Below are positions 35,470 to 46,237 of a DNA stretch of 64,000 nt, in pieces. The notes under the pieces are model-generated. The model saw nothing but the letters and a program-made list of their open reading frames with translations, searched no databases and was not told where the DNA came from. The position numbers and the translations under genes were made by a program. This stretch comes from Legionella parisiensis (GTDB taxonomy: Bacteria; Pseudomonadota; Gammaproteobacteria; Legionellales; Legionellaceae), in the NCBI RefSeq assembly GCF_001467945.1, contig NZ_LNYQ01000013.1, forward strand, positions 186,001 to 250,000. The letters are read 5' to 3'. Each line of letters begins with the position of its first letter. Positions within the stretch are counted from its first letter, which is position 1.

Positions 35470-36609
35470 ATGGGGTGGAATGAGCCAGATAAAGGGAAAG
35501 ATCCCTGGAAGGGTAAAAATCAGCCTCCAGATTTGGATGAAGCTCTTAAACGCGTTCATGACAAATTGAAGAAGTTATTTGGAGGAGGTCCAGCTAAAAC
35601 AGGTAATGAACCGACCAAAAAATCAAATGGTGGTTTGATGACTCTAGTAGTTATTTTAATTGCTTTTATCCTTTGGGTACTTTCTGGCATCTTTATTGTC
35701 GATCCTGCGGAGCAAGCGGTCATTCTACGTTTTGGTAAATACGTTGAAACTGTGGGTCCAGGACCACATTGGATCCCAAGAATTATTTCTTCCAAAATCA
35801 TCATGAATGTGGACAGAGTGTTGGATTACTCCTATTCTGGACAAATGCTTACCAGAGATGAAAATCTGGTTTCTGTATCTGTAGCGGTACAATATCGCAT
35901 CGGTGATCTTGAGGATTATTTATTTAATGTGGCTAACCCCGAAGAAAGTTTGCAGCAAGCTACTTCAAGTGCTCTAAGACAAGTAGTGGGTACAACTACG
36001 CTAGATCAAATGATTACTGAAGGACGTGAAGTTTGGGGCAACAAAGTACAAGATACTCTAATAAAAACATTGGAGTTATATAAAACTGGTATTTTGATTG
36101 TTAATGTATCACCCCAACCAGCACGTGCACCTGAAAGTGTACAAGAGGCTTTTGATGATGCGATTAAGGCACAGGAAGATGAAAAACGCTTTAAAGAGCA
36201 AGCTTATGCCTACGCAGCGAAGGTAGTACCGATTGCTGAAGGAAGGGCAAGTCGTATCCAACAAGAAGCGGAAGCCTATTCCAAACAGGTGGTTTTGAAT
36301 GCCCAGGGGGAGGTCTCTGAATTCCTGGCTTTACTTCCTCAATATACTGCAACTCCAACAATTACAGCAGAACGTATGTATTTGGAAACAATGCAACAAG
36401 TATTAAGCAAGAGCACAAAGATCATTGTTGATAGCAAAACAGGTAATTTGATGTATCTGCCTTTAGATAAGTTGTTTGAAAAATACTCAGGTTTCTCTCA
36501 TGAGACTGCAAAAAACGGTAAAGTGGATGATGAATCCAGTGAGACAGAGAATTTGGTCGATGGTCGTGAGTTTACCAGACCTATTTATCGACAAGGGAGA
36601 AATGAATAA
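35470..36609 (+). CDS. hflK: FtsH protease modulator HflK
   Basis: With HflC, it forms the SPFH cage around FtsH and tunes membrane protein degradation. The 379 residues have a Gly/Pro-rich cytosolic start (MGWNEPDKGKDPWKGKNQPP), one membrane helix at about 58-78, and the SPFH domain from DPAEQAVILRFGKYVETVGPG. A long helical stretch follows, with QEDEKRFKEQAYAYAAKVVPIAEG. AGGAG precedes the ATG. Its stop overlaps the hflC start by one base (TAATG), so translation is coupled. hfq and hflX, upstream in E. coli, are not here. Confidence 0.96.
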   Translation: MGWNEPDKGKDPWKGKNQPPDLDEALKRVHDKLKKLFGGGPAKTGNEPTKKSNGGLMTLVVILIAFILWVLSGIFIVDPAEQAVILRFGKYVETVGPGPHWIPRIISSKIIMNVDRVLDYSYSGQMLTRDENLVSVSVAVQYRIGDLEDYLFNVANPEESLQQATSSALRQVVGTTTLDQMITEGREVWGNKVQDTLIKTLELYKTGILIVNVSPQPARAPESVQEAFDDAIKAQEDEKRFKEQAYAYAAKVVPIAEGRASRIQQEAEAYSKQVVLNAQGEVSEFLALLPQYTATPTITAERMYLETMQQVLSKSTKIIVDSKTGNLMYLPLDKLFEKYSGFSHETAKNGKVDDESSETENLVDGREFTRPIYRQGRNE

Positions 36610-37523
36610 TGAAAACTATGGGTAGAACCCTTGGCATTTTGAGCTTTTTAATACTTCTCTTTTTACTGACCAGTGTATTTACCATAACACAAGGGCAGCA
36701 AGGTATTCTTTTGCGTTTAGGCCGTTTGGTCGATGATGAGTCGACTCATAAATTTAAAGTCTTATATCCTGGATTGCATTTTAAAGTACCGTTTATCGAA
36801 AATGTACGCATTTTTGATACCCGTATTCAGACAATGGATATTAAATCGACCCGTATTGTTACTAAGGAAAAAAAGGACGTAATGGTTGATTATTATGTTA
36901 AATGGCAAATCACTGATTTGGCTCAGTATTTTAAATCAACTGGGGGTAGTGAATTTAAAGCAGAAACATTATTGGAACAACAATTAAATACCTTATTGCG
37001 TGCTCAGTTCGGTAAACGTACTATTCCCGAGGTAGTATCTGGCGGCCGTGACGATTTAACGGAATTGTTGCGTCAAGCTGCCCAAAAGCAAGCAGGTGGA
37101 TTAGGTATTATCGTTGTTGATGTACGTATTAAAGGCATAGAGTTGCCAGCCAATACCAGTAATGCTATTTATCAGCGCATGCGTGCAGATATGCAGAAAA
37201 TTGCGAACAGGCATCGTGCTGACGGCCAGGCAGCTGCTGAAGAAATAAAAGCAAAGGCTGACGCTGATGTCATGGTCTTGTTAGCAAAAACTCGCAGTAA
37301 CGCACAAAAAGTAAGAGCAATTGGACAAGCACGCGCAGCATCAATTTATGCGGATGCATACAATAAAAACAAGGATTTCTTTACTTTATTTCGCAGCTTA
37401 CTCGCATACGAAGAGAGTTTTAATAGTAAAAGAGATATTTTGGTATTGGATCAAAGTAGCGCATTTTTTGATTATTTTAAAGCGGCTATACCAAAAAATG
37501 ATGGTGTACCTGCTAAAAAGTAA
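36609..37523 (+). CDS. hflC: FtsH protease modulator HflC
   Basis: The 304-residue partner of HflK. It has an N-terminal membrane helix (about 7-27) and the SPFH domain (FTITQGQQGILLRLGRLV, then PGLHFKVPFIENVRIFDTRIQTMD). The helical end has RMRADMQKIANRHRADGQAAAEEIKAKADAD. Its start overlaps the hflK stop. purA follows after 247 bases, as in E. coli, where hflKC is followed by yjeT and purA. Confidence 0.96.
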   Translation: MKTMGRTLGILSFLILLFLLTSVFTITQGQQGILLRLGRLVDDESTHKFKVLYPGLHFKVPFIENVRIFDTRIQTMDIKSTRIVTKEKKDVMVDYYVKWQITDLAQYFKSTGGSEFKAETLLEQQLNTLLRAQFGKRTIPEVVSGGRDDLTELLRQAAQKQAGGLGIIVVDVRIKGIELPANTSNAIYQRMRADMQKIANRHRADGQAAAEEIKAKADADVMVLLAKTRSNAQKVRAIGQARAASIYADAYNKNKDFFTLFRSLLAYEESFNSKRDILVLDQSSAFFDYFKAAIPKNDGVPAKK

Positions 37524-37601
37524 CTATAATGTCAGATTTTGGTAACTATCATCCCTGCCCTTATATCGTAGAAAGCGCTCAGATTTTAAGGCAGTTTGAG
37601 T

Positions 37602-37663
37602 GAAAAATATTCTGAAAATGCATCACATCAATGGCTATGTGCGCGTACCTTCGGAATATTTTC
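37602..37663. other. Imperfect inverted repeat between hflC and purA
   Basis: GAAAAATATTC (37602-37612) and GAATATTTTC (37654-37663) form arms with a 1-base bulge. The similarity extends a few bases on each side (TTTGAGTGAAAA against CTCAAATGAAAA). The 41-base centre is GC-richer. It may be a leader structure or a repeat element. Confidence 0.35.
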
Positions 37664-37767
37664 ATTTGAGAGCCCCACATAGGGCTAAGTAGTAAATATT
37701 TTTATTGAAATTGGTTTAGTGATTCGTAATTTAGAGCGATGAACAAGCATTGTGCAAATTAAGGTAG

Positions 37768-39069
<1,302 letters not shown>

Positions 39070-39096
39070 TCGTATCGTTTTGAATAAATGAAAAGT

Positions 39097-39166
39097 GTAG
39101 CCTGGGTGCGCGTAACCCGGGTTTTTTTGCTGTAGATATAGATTTTCCCAGGGTTACGCTTCGTTA
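39097..39166 (+). terminator. REP-type pair whose left arm acts as the purA terminator
   Basis: CCTGGGT and ACCCGGG (39101-39121 region) form a 7-bp stem followed by seven T residues, an intrinsic terminator for purA. The left arm begins GTAGCC (39097). The right arm (39146-39166) is an inverted, related copy with CCCAGGGTTACGCTTCG. The repeat family appears to supply the terminator. Confidence 0.7.
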
Positions 39167-39189
39167 GTTTAAACCACAAAAATTAGATT

Positions 39190-40674
39190 TTAAAATTTAT
39201 TTTCAAATGCACGTAGCTTTTGTTCTAGATCCCACTGTAATTGTGCTTTCTCGTTTGCTTTTATAAACTGCTGACAGCTTTTACTCTCTAAATTTTGGCA
39301 ATCAGGGATTAATTGGGCTTTATCTGCATCGGACCAAATGCTGTTTCCAGGTAAAAATGCATAAGTTAGTACATTTCTATTGATTTGTTTTAAGGTTTGA
39401 TAATCCAAATCATGATTCAATACAGCTTCTACATATTGCTGGCTTAAATTGGTCCGCAATATGCCTTCATCATCAGTGGATAAAACAACAGGAATATGGT
39501 GTTGAAGATAAAAATTCAACGGATGGCTGCGACCTGAAACCTTTAATATTTTAAGGTTACTGATTAGATTAATTTCTACCGCCTTATGGTGCTTAGCCAT
39601 GTAATTTAAAGTGCTTTTTACATTATTTTCTTGGGCAATATCTACTCCATGTCCAATTCGCTGGGCTTGACCGATAAAAAGTGCATCATGAATGTGATAA
39701 TCCAATTCTTCCGGAGTCACAATTTCCTGAGTTAGTTCACCTGCATGTAATGCAATATTAACCTGTGGATATACTTCGTGTAGATACTCATACATTTGCA
39801 TTTGTTTGCGATAGTCACGTAAAGAAATAATGCCATCTTCGGGCTGTACCAAATTAACACCAACGAGAGCGCCCTTACTTTCCATTGATTGGCTTACCGC
39901 TTCAAAAGCATTCAGTGTTTGTGCAAAAAGGTTATCTAAAGATTGTTCTCTAAGAGAATAATACAAAAATTTAACTTTGATTTGGCATGCTTTTTTTTCT
40001 GGATTGGTATCACAGCCTAATTCCTGATGTGCTTGCTGTATTATTCGATTGGCTTCTATTGCAGTATAATTGATATTGCTTTGAAAATCCTGGTTTGCTA
40101 ATAAAAGCTTTCTTTTTTGACTAAAGGAAGTAGTCTCTTTGAGAAGATCACCAAAGCTAGCTGAATGAGCGTTATCCGGTAAAATCATTAACTCCATGTA
40201 ATGCTCATTTTGTTGCGCTGCAGTTTGCAGCACTGCTGCGACCAATTCAGGGTGATGATCAGCAACTATTGCATTGAACTTGTAGAATGAGCTGAAAAAA
40301 TGATCATGACCAGATTCTTTTCCTGGAATAAAATCTTTCATAGACCAACTCTTGACCGTATTTGCATAGAGCTCGGGATGATTAAGCAGATCTTTGGTGT
40401 CGACACCATGACATGCAGCAGGGTTTTTACTGACCGCCCAAGTGGTTGTGTTTAAGCAATAATTATCTTTAGATGCGAGTTCCAGCATGATTTCTGGATA
40501 TGCGCCTCCAGCTAAGTGATAATGTAATTCTCCACCTTTGGGCATACTCTTAAAAAAAGCATATAAGGCGTTGGAATCATTTTTTATTTGGTCAAAATAC
40601 GATTGAACATTAGCTTGAGCAAAAGAGAAAAAAAATAAACCGGTCAGTAATAAAGTTGATTTAATATAGTTCAT
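39190..40674 (-). CDS. Exported adenosine deaminase family protein
   Basis: The ATG at 40674 gives 494 residues with a signal peptide MNYIKSTLLLTGLFFFSFAQA-N. The metal-dependent deaminase motifs are complete: ELHYHLAGG (HxH zinc ligands, about 60), ALHAGE (catalytic His/Glu), RIGHGVD and LSTDDEG (Asp pair). Ordinary cytosolic Add is about 340 residues. The extra length and export resemble ADGF/CECR1-type secreted adenosine deaminases. It would convert adenosine to inosine in the periplasm or outside. It is divergent from a periplasmic binding protein gene with a 200-base shared promoter region. Confidence 0.85.
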   Translation of the reverse strand: MNYIKSTLLLTGLFFFSFAQANVQSYFDQIKNDSNALYAFFKSMPKGGELHYHLAGGAYPEIMLELASKDNYCLNTTTWAVSKNPAACHGVDTKDLLNHPELYANTVKSWSMKDFIPGKESGHDHFFSSFYKFNAIVADHHPELVAAVLQTAAQQNEHYMELMILPDNAHSASFGDLLKETTSFSQKRKLLLANQDFQSNINYTAIEANRIIQQAHQELGCDTNPEKKACQIKVKFLYYSLREQSLDNLFAQTLNAFEAVSQSMESKGALVGVNLVQPEDGIISLRDYRKQMQMYEYLHEVYPQVNIALHAGELTQEIVTPEELDYHIHDALFIGQAQRIGHGVDIAQENNVKSTLNYMAKHHKAVEINLISNLKILKVSGRSHPLNFYLQHHIPVVLSTDDEGILRTNLSQQYVEAVLNHDLDYQTLKQINRNVLTYAFLPGNSIWSDADKAQLIPDCQNLESKSCQQFIKANEKAQLQWDLEQKLRAFENKF

Positions 40675-40871
40675 TGTATTCGAAAATATGTCAATTTTGT
40701 GGAGATTATCGCACAATTATTATTAAATCCCAACCATTGTATTTAGATTCTATTCATAGCAAAATAATTTTACTGCTCTTCTGGACAAACAAATAAGCTC
40801 TATCAGTGGAGTGTATCAAGCGGGTATTAAAGGGCGCAGCAATTTGAAGCAAATAAGTCTAATCAATTAGG

Positions 40872-41621
40872 ATGATGAATATGAACTATTTTTTATCAAA
40901 AATTTACACCGTTTTAGGTGCTTTTTTTGTATCGCTCATAGCAGTAAGTTTTTGTGATGCGGCATCAGGTTTGGACAAAGCTCAAAATAAAACCAAAATG
41001 ACAATCAATGTTGGTATTTATGCTCCTTTTTCCAAGGAATCTGCATTTATTGGTAGAAATATGCTAGGTGCAATGGAAATTGCGCGTGATCAGTTACAAT
41101 CCTCAGAGATTAATTATGAGTTTTATACCCTGGATAAAATGCCGAATAATGCTCATGCAGCAAAAACCGTGCAAAAATTTATCGAGGCACATCATATTAA
41201 TGTATTATTGACAGAAGGATCTGAAAGTGGGACTTTAGTGGCACCTTTGGCAAAACTAAATAATATCATTCATTTTTGTCTCACCGATAATACAATTATT
41301 TCTGATGGAAAAAATAATTTTCAGGCCCAAAGCCCCAATCACAAACATGCTGCTGTTTTGACTAAATCAATGAAACCAGAATTTATTGCTCAATACAAAC
41401 AAGAATACCTTAGTCATCCTGTCAGTGAAGCAGGCTATGCTTTTGATATATTCCATCTGCTTCATAGTAGTGCTTTACTTGCTCGGAAAACGCATGCGGA
41501 TTTTTCCAGTCAGGCAATTGCAACACATTTGTTGGCGCTTGAACCTGGAACTGGGGTAATGGGTACTTTTAATTTAGATAAAAATGGGGTTTCTTATAAG
41601 AAGCACATACTTACGGCCTAA
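40872..41621 (+). CDS. Shortened periplasmic binding protein, LivJ-like family
   Basis: A 249-residue exported protein; ATGs at 40872, 40875 and 40881 are all possible, and AGGA fits 40881 best. After a signal peptide (cleavage near DAASG), INVGIYAPFSKESAFIGRNMLGAMEIA matches the N-lobe of type I periplasmic ligand-binding proteins, and VLLTEGSESGTLVAPLAKL the next strand. Such proteins are normally about 370-400 residues. Here the sequence passes at about residue 167 (AVLTKSMKPEFIAQYKQEY) directly to what is usually the late C-lobe, so most of the C-lobe core is missing. It may be a remnant or may serve a new role. No ABC transporter genes are adjacent. Confidence 0.6.
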   Translation: MMNMNYFLSKIYTVLGAFFVSLIAVSFCDAASGLDKAQNKTKMTINVGIYAPFSKESAFIGRNMLGAMEIARDQLQSSEINYEFYTLDKMPNNAHAAKTVQKFIEAHHINVLLTEGSESGTLVAPLAKLNNIIHFCLTDNTIISDGKNNFQAQSPNHKHAAVLTKSMKPEFIAQYKQEYLSHPVSEAGYAFDIFHLLHSSALLARKTHADFSSQAIATHLLALEPGTGVMGTFNLDKNGVSYKKHILTA

Positions 41622-41652
41622 TTTAATTTAAATTGCTGAAAGTATTTGATGA

Positions 41653-41668
41653 GTAGCATCCAGGCTAC
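41653..41668. repeat. Minimal GTAGC/GCTAC hairpin, REP remnant
   Basis: GTAGCATCCAGGCTAC reads as the two ends of the GTAGCC...CTGG repeat family brought together with the middle lost. It lies 32 bases after the binding-protein gene stop. Confidence 0.4.
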
Positions 41669-41682
41669 AACTTTTACTCTAT

Positions 41683-41717
41683 AAAAAAGAAGAGGAGCCA
41701 ACCCCTTGGCTCCTCTT
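41683..41717 (-). terminator. Intrinsic terminator of ctpA
   Basis: On the minus strand AAGAGGAGCCAA and TTGGCTCCTCTT form a perfect 12-bp stem with a GGGG loop, followed by CTTTTTT. It lies 17 bases after the ctpA stop. It may also stop the convergent plus-strand transcript, though the T run is on the minus side. Confidence 0.85.
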
Positions 41718-41733
41718 CACGTTCAGTTGCTAA

Positions 41734-43083
41734 TTATCTGTTTGCTAAAGCCATACCTTCCAGGACTGTCAAAGCAGCATAGAGCTGATAATCATTATGC
41801 ATTAAATCATCTACTTTCACCTTGATATCTTTGGTTTTAGTAGTTTCCGAATTATTTTTATTCACTAAATGTCCATTAAGACTTGCTTCACTAAAGCCTG
41901 TGAGATCAGAAGGCTTCGCAGCAGTTTTAGGGATTTCCACCTCATTAACCACGATATCAGGTATTATTCCTTGAGCTTGAATTGATGTTCCTGATGGAGT
42001 GTAATAAAGAGCAGTAGTTAACTTAATGCCTGTTTTTTCATCTAATGGTAACACGGTTTGTACTGAACCTTTACCAAAGCTTGTTGTACCAAGAATAACA
42101 GCTCGTTTATTGTCTTTAAGCGCACCGGCTACAATTTCGGCCGCAGATGCAGAACCATTATTAATTAATACAACCATTGGGGCATTATGTAAGACATCAA
42201 CTCCCTTAGATATGGCAGTAAAGTCTGAGCCAGGTAGACGTCCTTTAGTTGAGACAATTGTTTCTGGCTTACCTGATTCGTCTTTACCAAGAAATGCGTC
42301 AGAAACCTGAATTGCTGAATCAAGCAATCCTCCTGGGTTGTTACGTAAATCCAGTATTAGACCTTTTAAATTTCCGTCAGATTGTTGTTTTAATCTATCA
42401 ATAGCTTGCAACATATCTTTTCCAGTCAATGCTTGGAATTGAGTTAAGCGAATGTAACCATAGCCAGGAGAAAGCATTTTGCTTTGTACACTTTTTATTT
42501 GAATAATTTCTCTTATTAAATCAAAAGTTAGTGCTTTGTTAATCCCTTTACGCAACACAGTCAATTGAATAGTACTTCCAGCTTTACCACGCATGAGGTT
42601 GACCGCATCCTTAAGAGAAAGACCTTGTACGGATTCTTTTCCTAATTTAATAATGTAGTCTCCAGATTTGATTCCTGCTTTAAAGGCTGGAGTGTCAACG
42701 AGAGGAGTAACTACTTTAACAACACCATCTTCCATAGTGACTTCTAACCCTAAACCACCAAACTCACCGCTTGTTGATGTTTGCAGGTCTTTAAACTCTT
42801 CTTCATCCAAATAACTGGAATGGGGATCAAGACCACTAAGCATACCACGAATGGCATTATCAAAAAGTTCTTTATCATCAATCGGCTTAACGTAATATTT
42901 TTTAATTTCGCCTATAGCATTAGAAAATCTTTGTACATCTTCTAAAGGAACCGCTTTAGTGGTACTGGAGCTAGTAGAAGTATCTGTATTGGCCTCATCA
43001 TCTGCAAAACTTGTCAGAGGTAACATAAGAGTAAACGCGTATACTATCGCAAGCGAGCGTGGATATAGTTTTCTAATCAACAT
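41734..43083 (-). CDS. ctpA: C-terminal processing peptidase, S41 family
   Basis: The ATG at 43083 has GGAG eight bases upstream and gives 449 residues; the longer frame adds 22. A signal peptide (MLIRKLYPRSLAIVYAFTLMLPLTSFA) leads to a PDZ domain (about 95-180) with GLGLEV and GDYIIKLG. The peptidase domain follows, with catalytic Ser in NNGSASAAEI and Lys in TSFGKGSVQT. These proteases trim periplasmic proteins and control cell-wall hydrolases. It is the third gene of gpmI-envC-ctpA, an order common in gammaproteobacteria and alphaproteobacteria. Confidence 0.94.
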   Translation of the reverse strand: MLIRKLYPRSLAIVYAFTLMLPLTSFADDEANTDTSTSSSTTKAVPLEDVQRFSNAIGEIKKYYVKPIDDKELFDNAIRGMLSGLDPHSSYLDEEEFKDLQTSTSGEFGGLGLEVTMEDGVVKVVTPLVDTPAFKAGIKSGDYIIKLGKESVQGLSLKDAVNLMRGKAGSTIQLTVLRKGINKALTFDLIREIIQIKSVQSKMLSPGYGYIRLTQFQALTGKDMLQAIDRLKQQSDGNLKGLILDLRNNPGGLLDSAIQVSDAFLGKDESGKPETIVSTKGRLPGSDFTAISKGVDVLHNAPMVVLINNGSASAAEIVAGALKDNKRAVILGTTSFGKGSVQTVLPLDEKTGIKLTTALYYTPSGTSIQAQGIIPDIVVNEVEIPKTAAKPSDLTGFSEASLNGHLVNKNNSETTKTKDIKVKVDDLMHNDYQLYAALTVLEGMALANR

Positions 43084-43169
43084 AGCGATCTCCTCAGATG
43101 CAAGGCTACAAAATAAGCCATCTTCTTTATTGTAATTATTGAAATGCAATTAAGGTGCCAGGGTTTAAT

Positions 43170-44309
43170 CTACGACAGCCAATTAAGTGGTGGAATAGCT
43201 TTACCCTTTAGTCTTATTTCAAAGTATAGACCGTTTTGTTTAATTCCGCCGGTGTGTCCTACACTTGCAATTTGCTCATTTTGCCGTACATATTGGCCTT
43301 TGCTTTTAAACAAAGATTGATTATGAGCGTATAACGTCATAAAACCTTGTCCGTGATCAATAATAAGAAGCAAACCATATCCTTTAAGCCAATCGCTAAA
43401 TACTACTTTCCCAGGATAAACGGCGGTAACTACTGTTCCTTCCTCGGCAAAAAATGTCACTCCTTGGTTCATTTTGCGCAGAGAATGGCTCTGACTCTGG
43501 ATCGGTACCGGCAATTTTTTGCGCATCTGACTAAAGGGAGTGCTCGTTTGGTTGAATGGTCTGTTTGTTGGGGTACTACTTTGTTGCGCTAATGACTTGA
43601 GCAAGCGTGCTAAATTCTCTTTATTTTTTTGTACCTCCCGCAAGATGTTTTGTTTATCTTGAATTTCATGATTAAGTGATTGAATTAAAGTAGTATGATA
43701 ACTTTTATTCTGTTGCAGTTGTTGCTGATGCTGAGTAAGCTCTGCTTTGAGTTGTTTGTTAGCGATAAGTTCCACCCGGAGATTTTCTTTACTTTCACTA
43801 AGACTGACGCGTGTTTTATCGATTTTCTCAATAAGTTGTTGCCGTGATTTAACAATATATTGGTAGTAAGTTAGAATTCGACTCACTTTATTGGGATCGT
43901 TCTGATTAAGTAATAATTTAAGCGGTTGATATTCCCCCATTTGGTAACGAGCACGGACATGGTTGGCTAATAATTGTTGTTGGGTAATCAGTTGTTGATT
44001 TAATTGATTGACCTGTTTTTGTAAGTCCTTAATTTTATTTTCTTTATTCTTAATATCATCCTGTATGGAATGTAGCTTATGAACTCCTTCACCAATTTGC
44101 TTTTCAGTTTCTGACAATTCCTTATTTAAAACGCCTTGTTTATCGTGAGCTGAGTTTAGGTTTTGTTGAAGGCTTCTAATTTGAGCATCCAATTGCTTTA
44201 ACTTATTTTGCGTTTGCAGCACAGTAGAAGCCGACTCTGCATGCACACTAAAGGAGAAAAGCATACTAAAGATGGTAACATGGGTTCTGCGCCGAATATC
44301 TCTTCGCAT
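43170..44309 (-). CDS. envC: EnvC-like murein hydrolase activator, M23 domain
   Basis: The chosen ATG (44309) gives 379 residues and a good signal peptide, with MRRDIRRRT then VTIFSMLFSFSVHA. The frame is open to 44444, overlapping gpmI by 8 bases, so a longer form is possible. After the signal comes a long coiled coil (about 25-240), then a Ser/Thr/Pro linker and an LytM/M23 domain. The first zinc-ligand region reads LRKMNQGVTFFAEEGT and HGQGFMTLYAHN comes later; the HxxxD of active enzymes is not evident. This fits EnvC, which activates amidases AmiA/AmiB during division rather than cutting itself. Confidence 0.85.
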   Translation of the reverse strand: MRRDIRRRTHVTIFSMLFSFSVHAESASTVLQTQNKLKQLDAQIRSLQQNLNSAHDKQGVLNKELSETEKQIGEGVHKLHSIQDDIKNKENKIKDLQKQVNQLNQQLITQQQLLANHVRARYQMGEYQPLKLLLNQNDPNKVSRILTYYQYIVKSRQQLIEKIDKTRVSLSESKENLRVELIANKQLKAELTQHQQQLQQNKSYHTTLIQSLNHEIQDKQNILREVQKNKENLARLLKSLAQQSSTPTNRPFNQTSTPFSQMRKKLPVPIQSQSHSLRKMNQGVTFFAEEGTVVTAVYPGKVVFSDWLKGYGLLLIIDHGQGFMTLYAHNQSLFKSKGQYVRQNEQIASVGHTGGIKQNGLYFEIRLKGKAIPPLNWLS

Positions 44310-44436
44310 TTCTACCGCAAGTTTCGCAAGAGGTCTGCTATTAAATGTTAATTTTTGTCTGATCGCTATAAAACTCTGGGTGCAGTAATGCTTAACCTCA
44401 GAGCAACATAAATTATAAGAAACAGTGTAATTCCGT

Positions 44437-45978
44437 TTATTCATGGGTATTTTTTTCTAACAATTGATGACCTGTCATTTCCTCTGGAGGAGTAATACCA
44501 AGTAAAGCAAGCATCGTTGGTGCGATATCAATTAAGCTTCCTTCGCTCCGGGAAAAATGCCATTGACCGCCGACGTATACTAAGGGTACAGGTTCACTAG
44601 TATGAGCAGTATGTGCTTGAAGTGTTGTTTCGTCAAACATTTCTTCTGCATTGCCATGATCTGAAGTAATGAGTAATTTTCCACCTTGTTTTTCCAGCGC
44701 ATTCCAGACTTTACCCATGCATTGATCAAGACATTCTATTGCGCGGATTGTCGCCTTAAAATTTCCGCTATGCCCTACCATGTCGGCATTGGCATAATTA
44801 CAAATAATGACGTCATAAGCATGACTGTTAATTGCCTCGATCAAGCATTCTGTTAATTGGGGGGCGCTCATTTCAGGTTGTAAATCATATGTGGTGACTT
44901 TGGGGGATGCAATTAAGATTCTTTTTTCGTGAGTAAAAACATTTTCATTGCCACCATTGAAGAAAAAAGTTACATGGGCATATTTTTCTGTTTCTGCAAT
45001 GCGTAATTGACTTAATCCATGAGCTGCGAGAACTTCCCCTAAAGTATTATTTAAAGGAATAGGAGGGAAAGCTTGGGTCGTAGGTAAGTTTTTATCATAT
45101 TGAGTCATACTGACAAAATAGGATAATTGAGGTTGTGCAGAGCGGTTAAATTTTTTAAATGTTGGATCAATAAAAGCGGTGGTTAATTGCCGGGCTCTGT
45201 CCGCTCGAAAATTAAAGAAGAACACGGCATCTCCATCTTCGATTGGTTTCTTTTCGCCTATAAGAGTAGGAGGTATGAATTCATCAGACAGATTTTGCTG
45301 ATAATAAGACTTTATGGCTGTTTCTGCATCCAAAAAATGATGCTCACTGTTACCTTGAGTTAATAAAGTATAGACTGGCTCAATTCTTTCCCAACGATTG
45401 TCTCTGTCCATGGCATAATAGCGCCCGCTAATCGAACATACTCGGCCAACCGGATGTGTATTTAGCTCTGCATTAAGCCGCTCTAAGCTGTGGAGCACAC
45501 TTTGTGGTGGAGTATCACGCCCATCTAAAAATAAATGCAAAAACACCGAAGTAAATTTTTGTTGGGCACATAGGTTGAGCAGGGCAAATAAATGATGTTC
45601 GTGACTGTGGACTCCTCCTGGGGAAAACAACCCCATAATGTGCAAGGATTTTCCAGTTTTCTGTAAGGTAGAAATTACTTCATGGAAAACTGGGTTCTTG
45701 GCAAATTCTCCATTCTTTATGCTTTTGTTAATGCGTGTGTAATCTTGTTGTATTACTCTGCCTGCACCAATATGCATATGTCCTACTTCTGAATTACCCA
45801 TTTGCGCATCAGGTAAACCGACTGCGAATCCAGATGCTTGTAAAAGAATGTGAGGACAGTTTTCCCACCATTCATCCCATTGAGGCGTGTTGGCTTGGGC
45901 AATTGCATTATGATGATTATTTTCGTTATAGCCCCAGCCATCTAAGATCATGAGCAACAAGGGTGCTTTTTTTTGCAT
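44437..45978 (-). CDS. gpmI: 2,3-bisphosphoglycerate-independent phosphoglycerate mutase
   Basis: Interconverts 3- and 2-phosphoglycerate in glycolysis and gluconeogenesis with two Mn ions. The ATG at 45978 has GGAG six bases upstream and gives 513 residues. PLLLMILDGWGYN has the first metal Asp, and QMGNSEVGHMHIGAGR carries the phosphorylated Ser. HSHEHHL, FNFRADRARQ, NYANADMVGHSG and TSDHGNAE provide the remaining ligands. It opens the gpmI-envC-ctpA group and is divergent from uppS. Confidence 0.97.
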   Translation of the reverse strand: MQKKAPLLLMILDGWGYNENNHHNAIAQANTPQWDEWWENCPHILLQASGFAVGLPDAQMGNSEVGHMHIGAGRVIQQDYTRINKSIKNGEFAKNPVFHEVISTLQKTGKSLHIMGLFSPGGVHSHEHHLFALLNLCAQQKFTSVFLHLFLDGRDTPPQSVLHSLERLNAELNTHPVGRVCSISGRYYAMDRDNRWERIEPVYTLLTQGNSEHHFLDAETAIKSYYQQNLSDEFIPPTLIGEKKPIEDGDAVFFFNFRADRARQLTTAFIDPTFKKFNRSAQPQLSYFVSMTQYDKNLPTTQAFPPIPLNNTLGEVLAAHGLSQLRIAETEKYAHVTFFFNGGNENVFTHEKRILIASPKVTTYDLQPEMSAPQLTECLIEAINSHAYDVIICNYANADMVGHSGNFKATIRAIECLDQCMGKVWNALEKQGGKLLITSDHGNAEEMFDETTLQAHTAHTSEPVPLVYVGGQWHFSRSEGSLIDIAPTMLALLGITPPEEMTGHQLLEKNTHE

Positions 45979-46237
45979 GTAATGCTCCATAGAATACAGT
46001 CAAATTTGGTGGGTGAATTATACATTACTTGGTAGGTATTTCGTAATGTGTTTACTTTTTCATAGTTTCTTGAATAACAAATTTAAAATCATGTCCTTCA
46101 CTCATTTTGGTAAATCGCTTTCTTGTGTTTTTTTCCTAAAAAAGTGCATTATATTGTTAACATACAAGGGTGAATAGTGACATTTTTGTATTAAAAAGGT
46201 TAGACTATGCACCATTTATTACATTGGGAAGAGTAGT

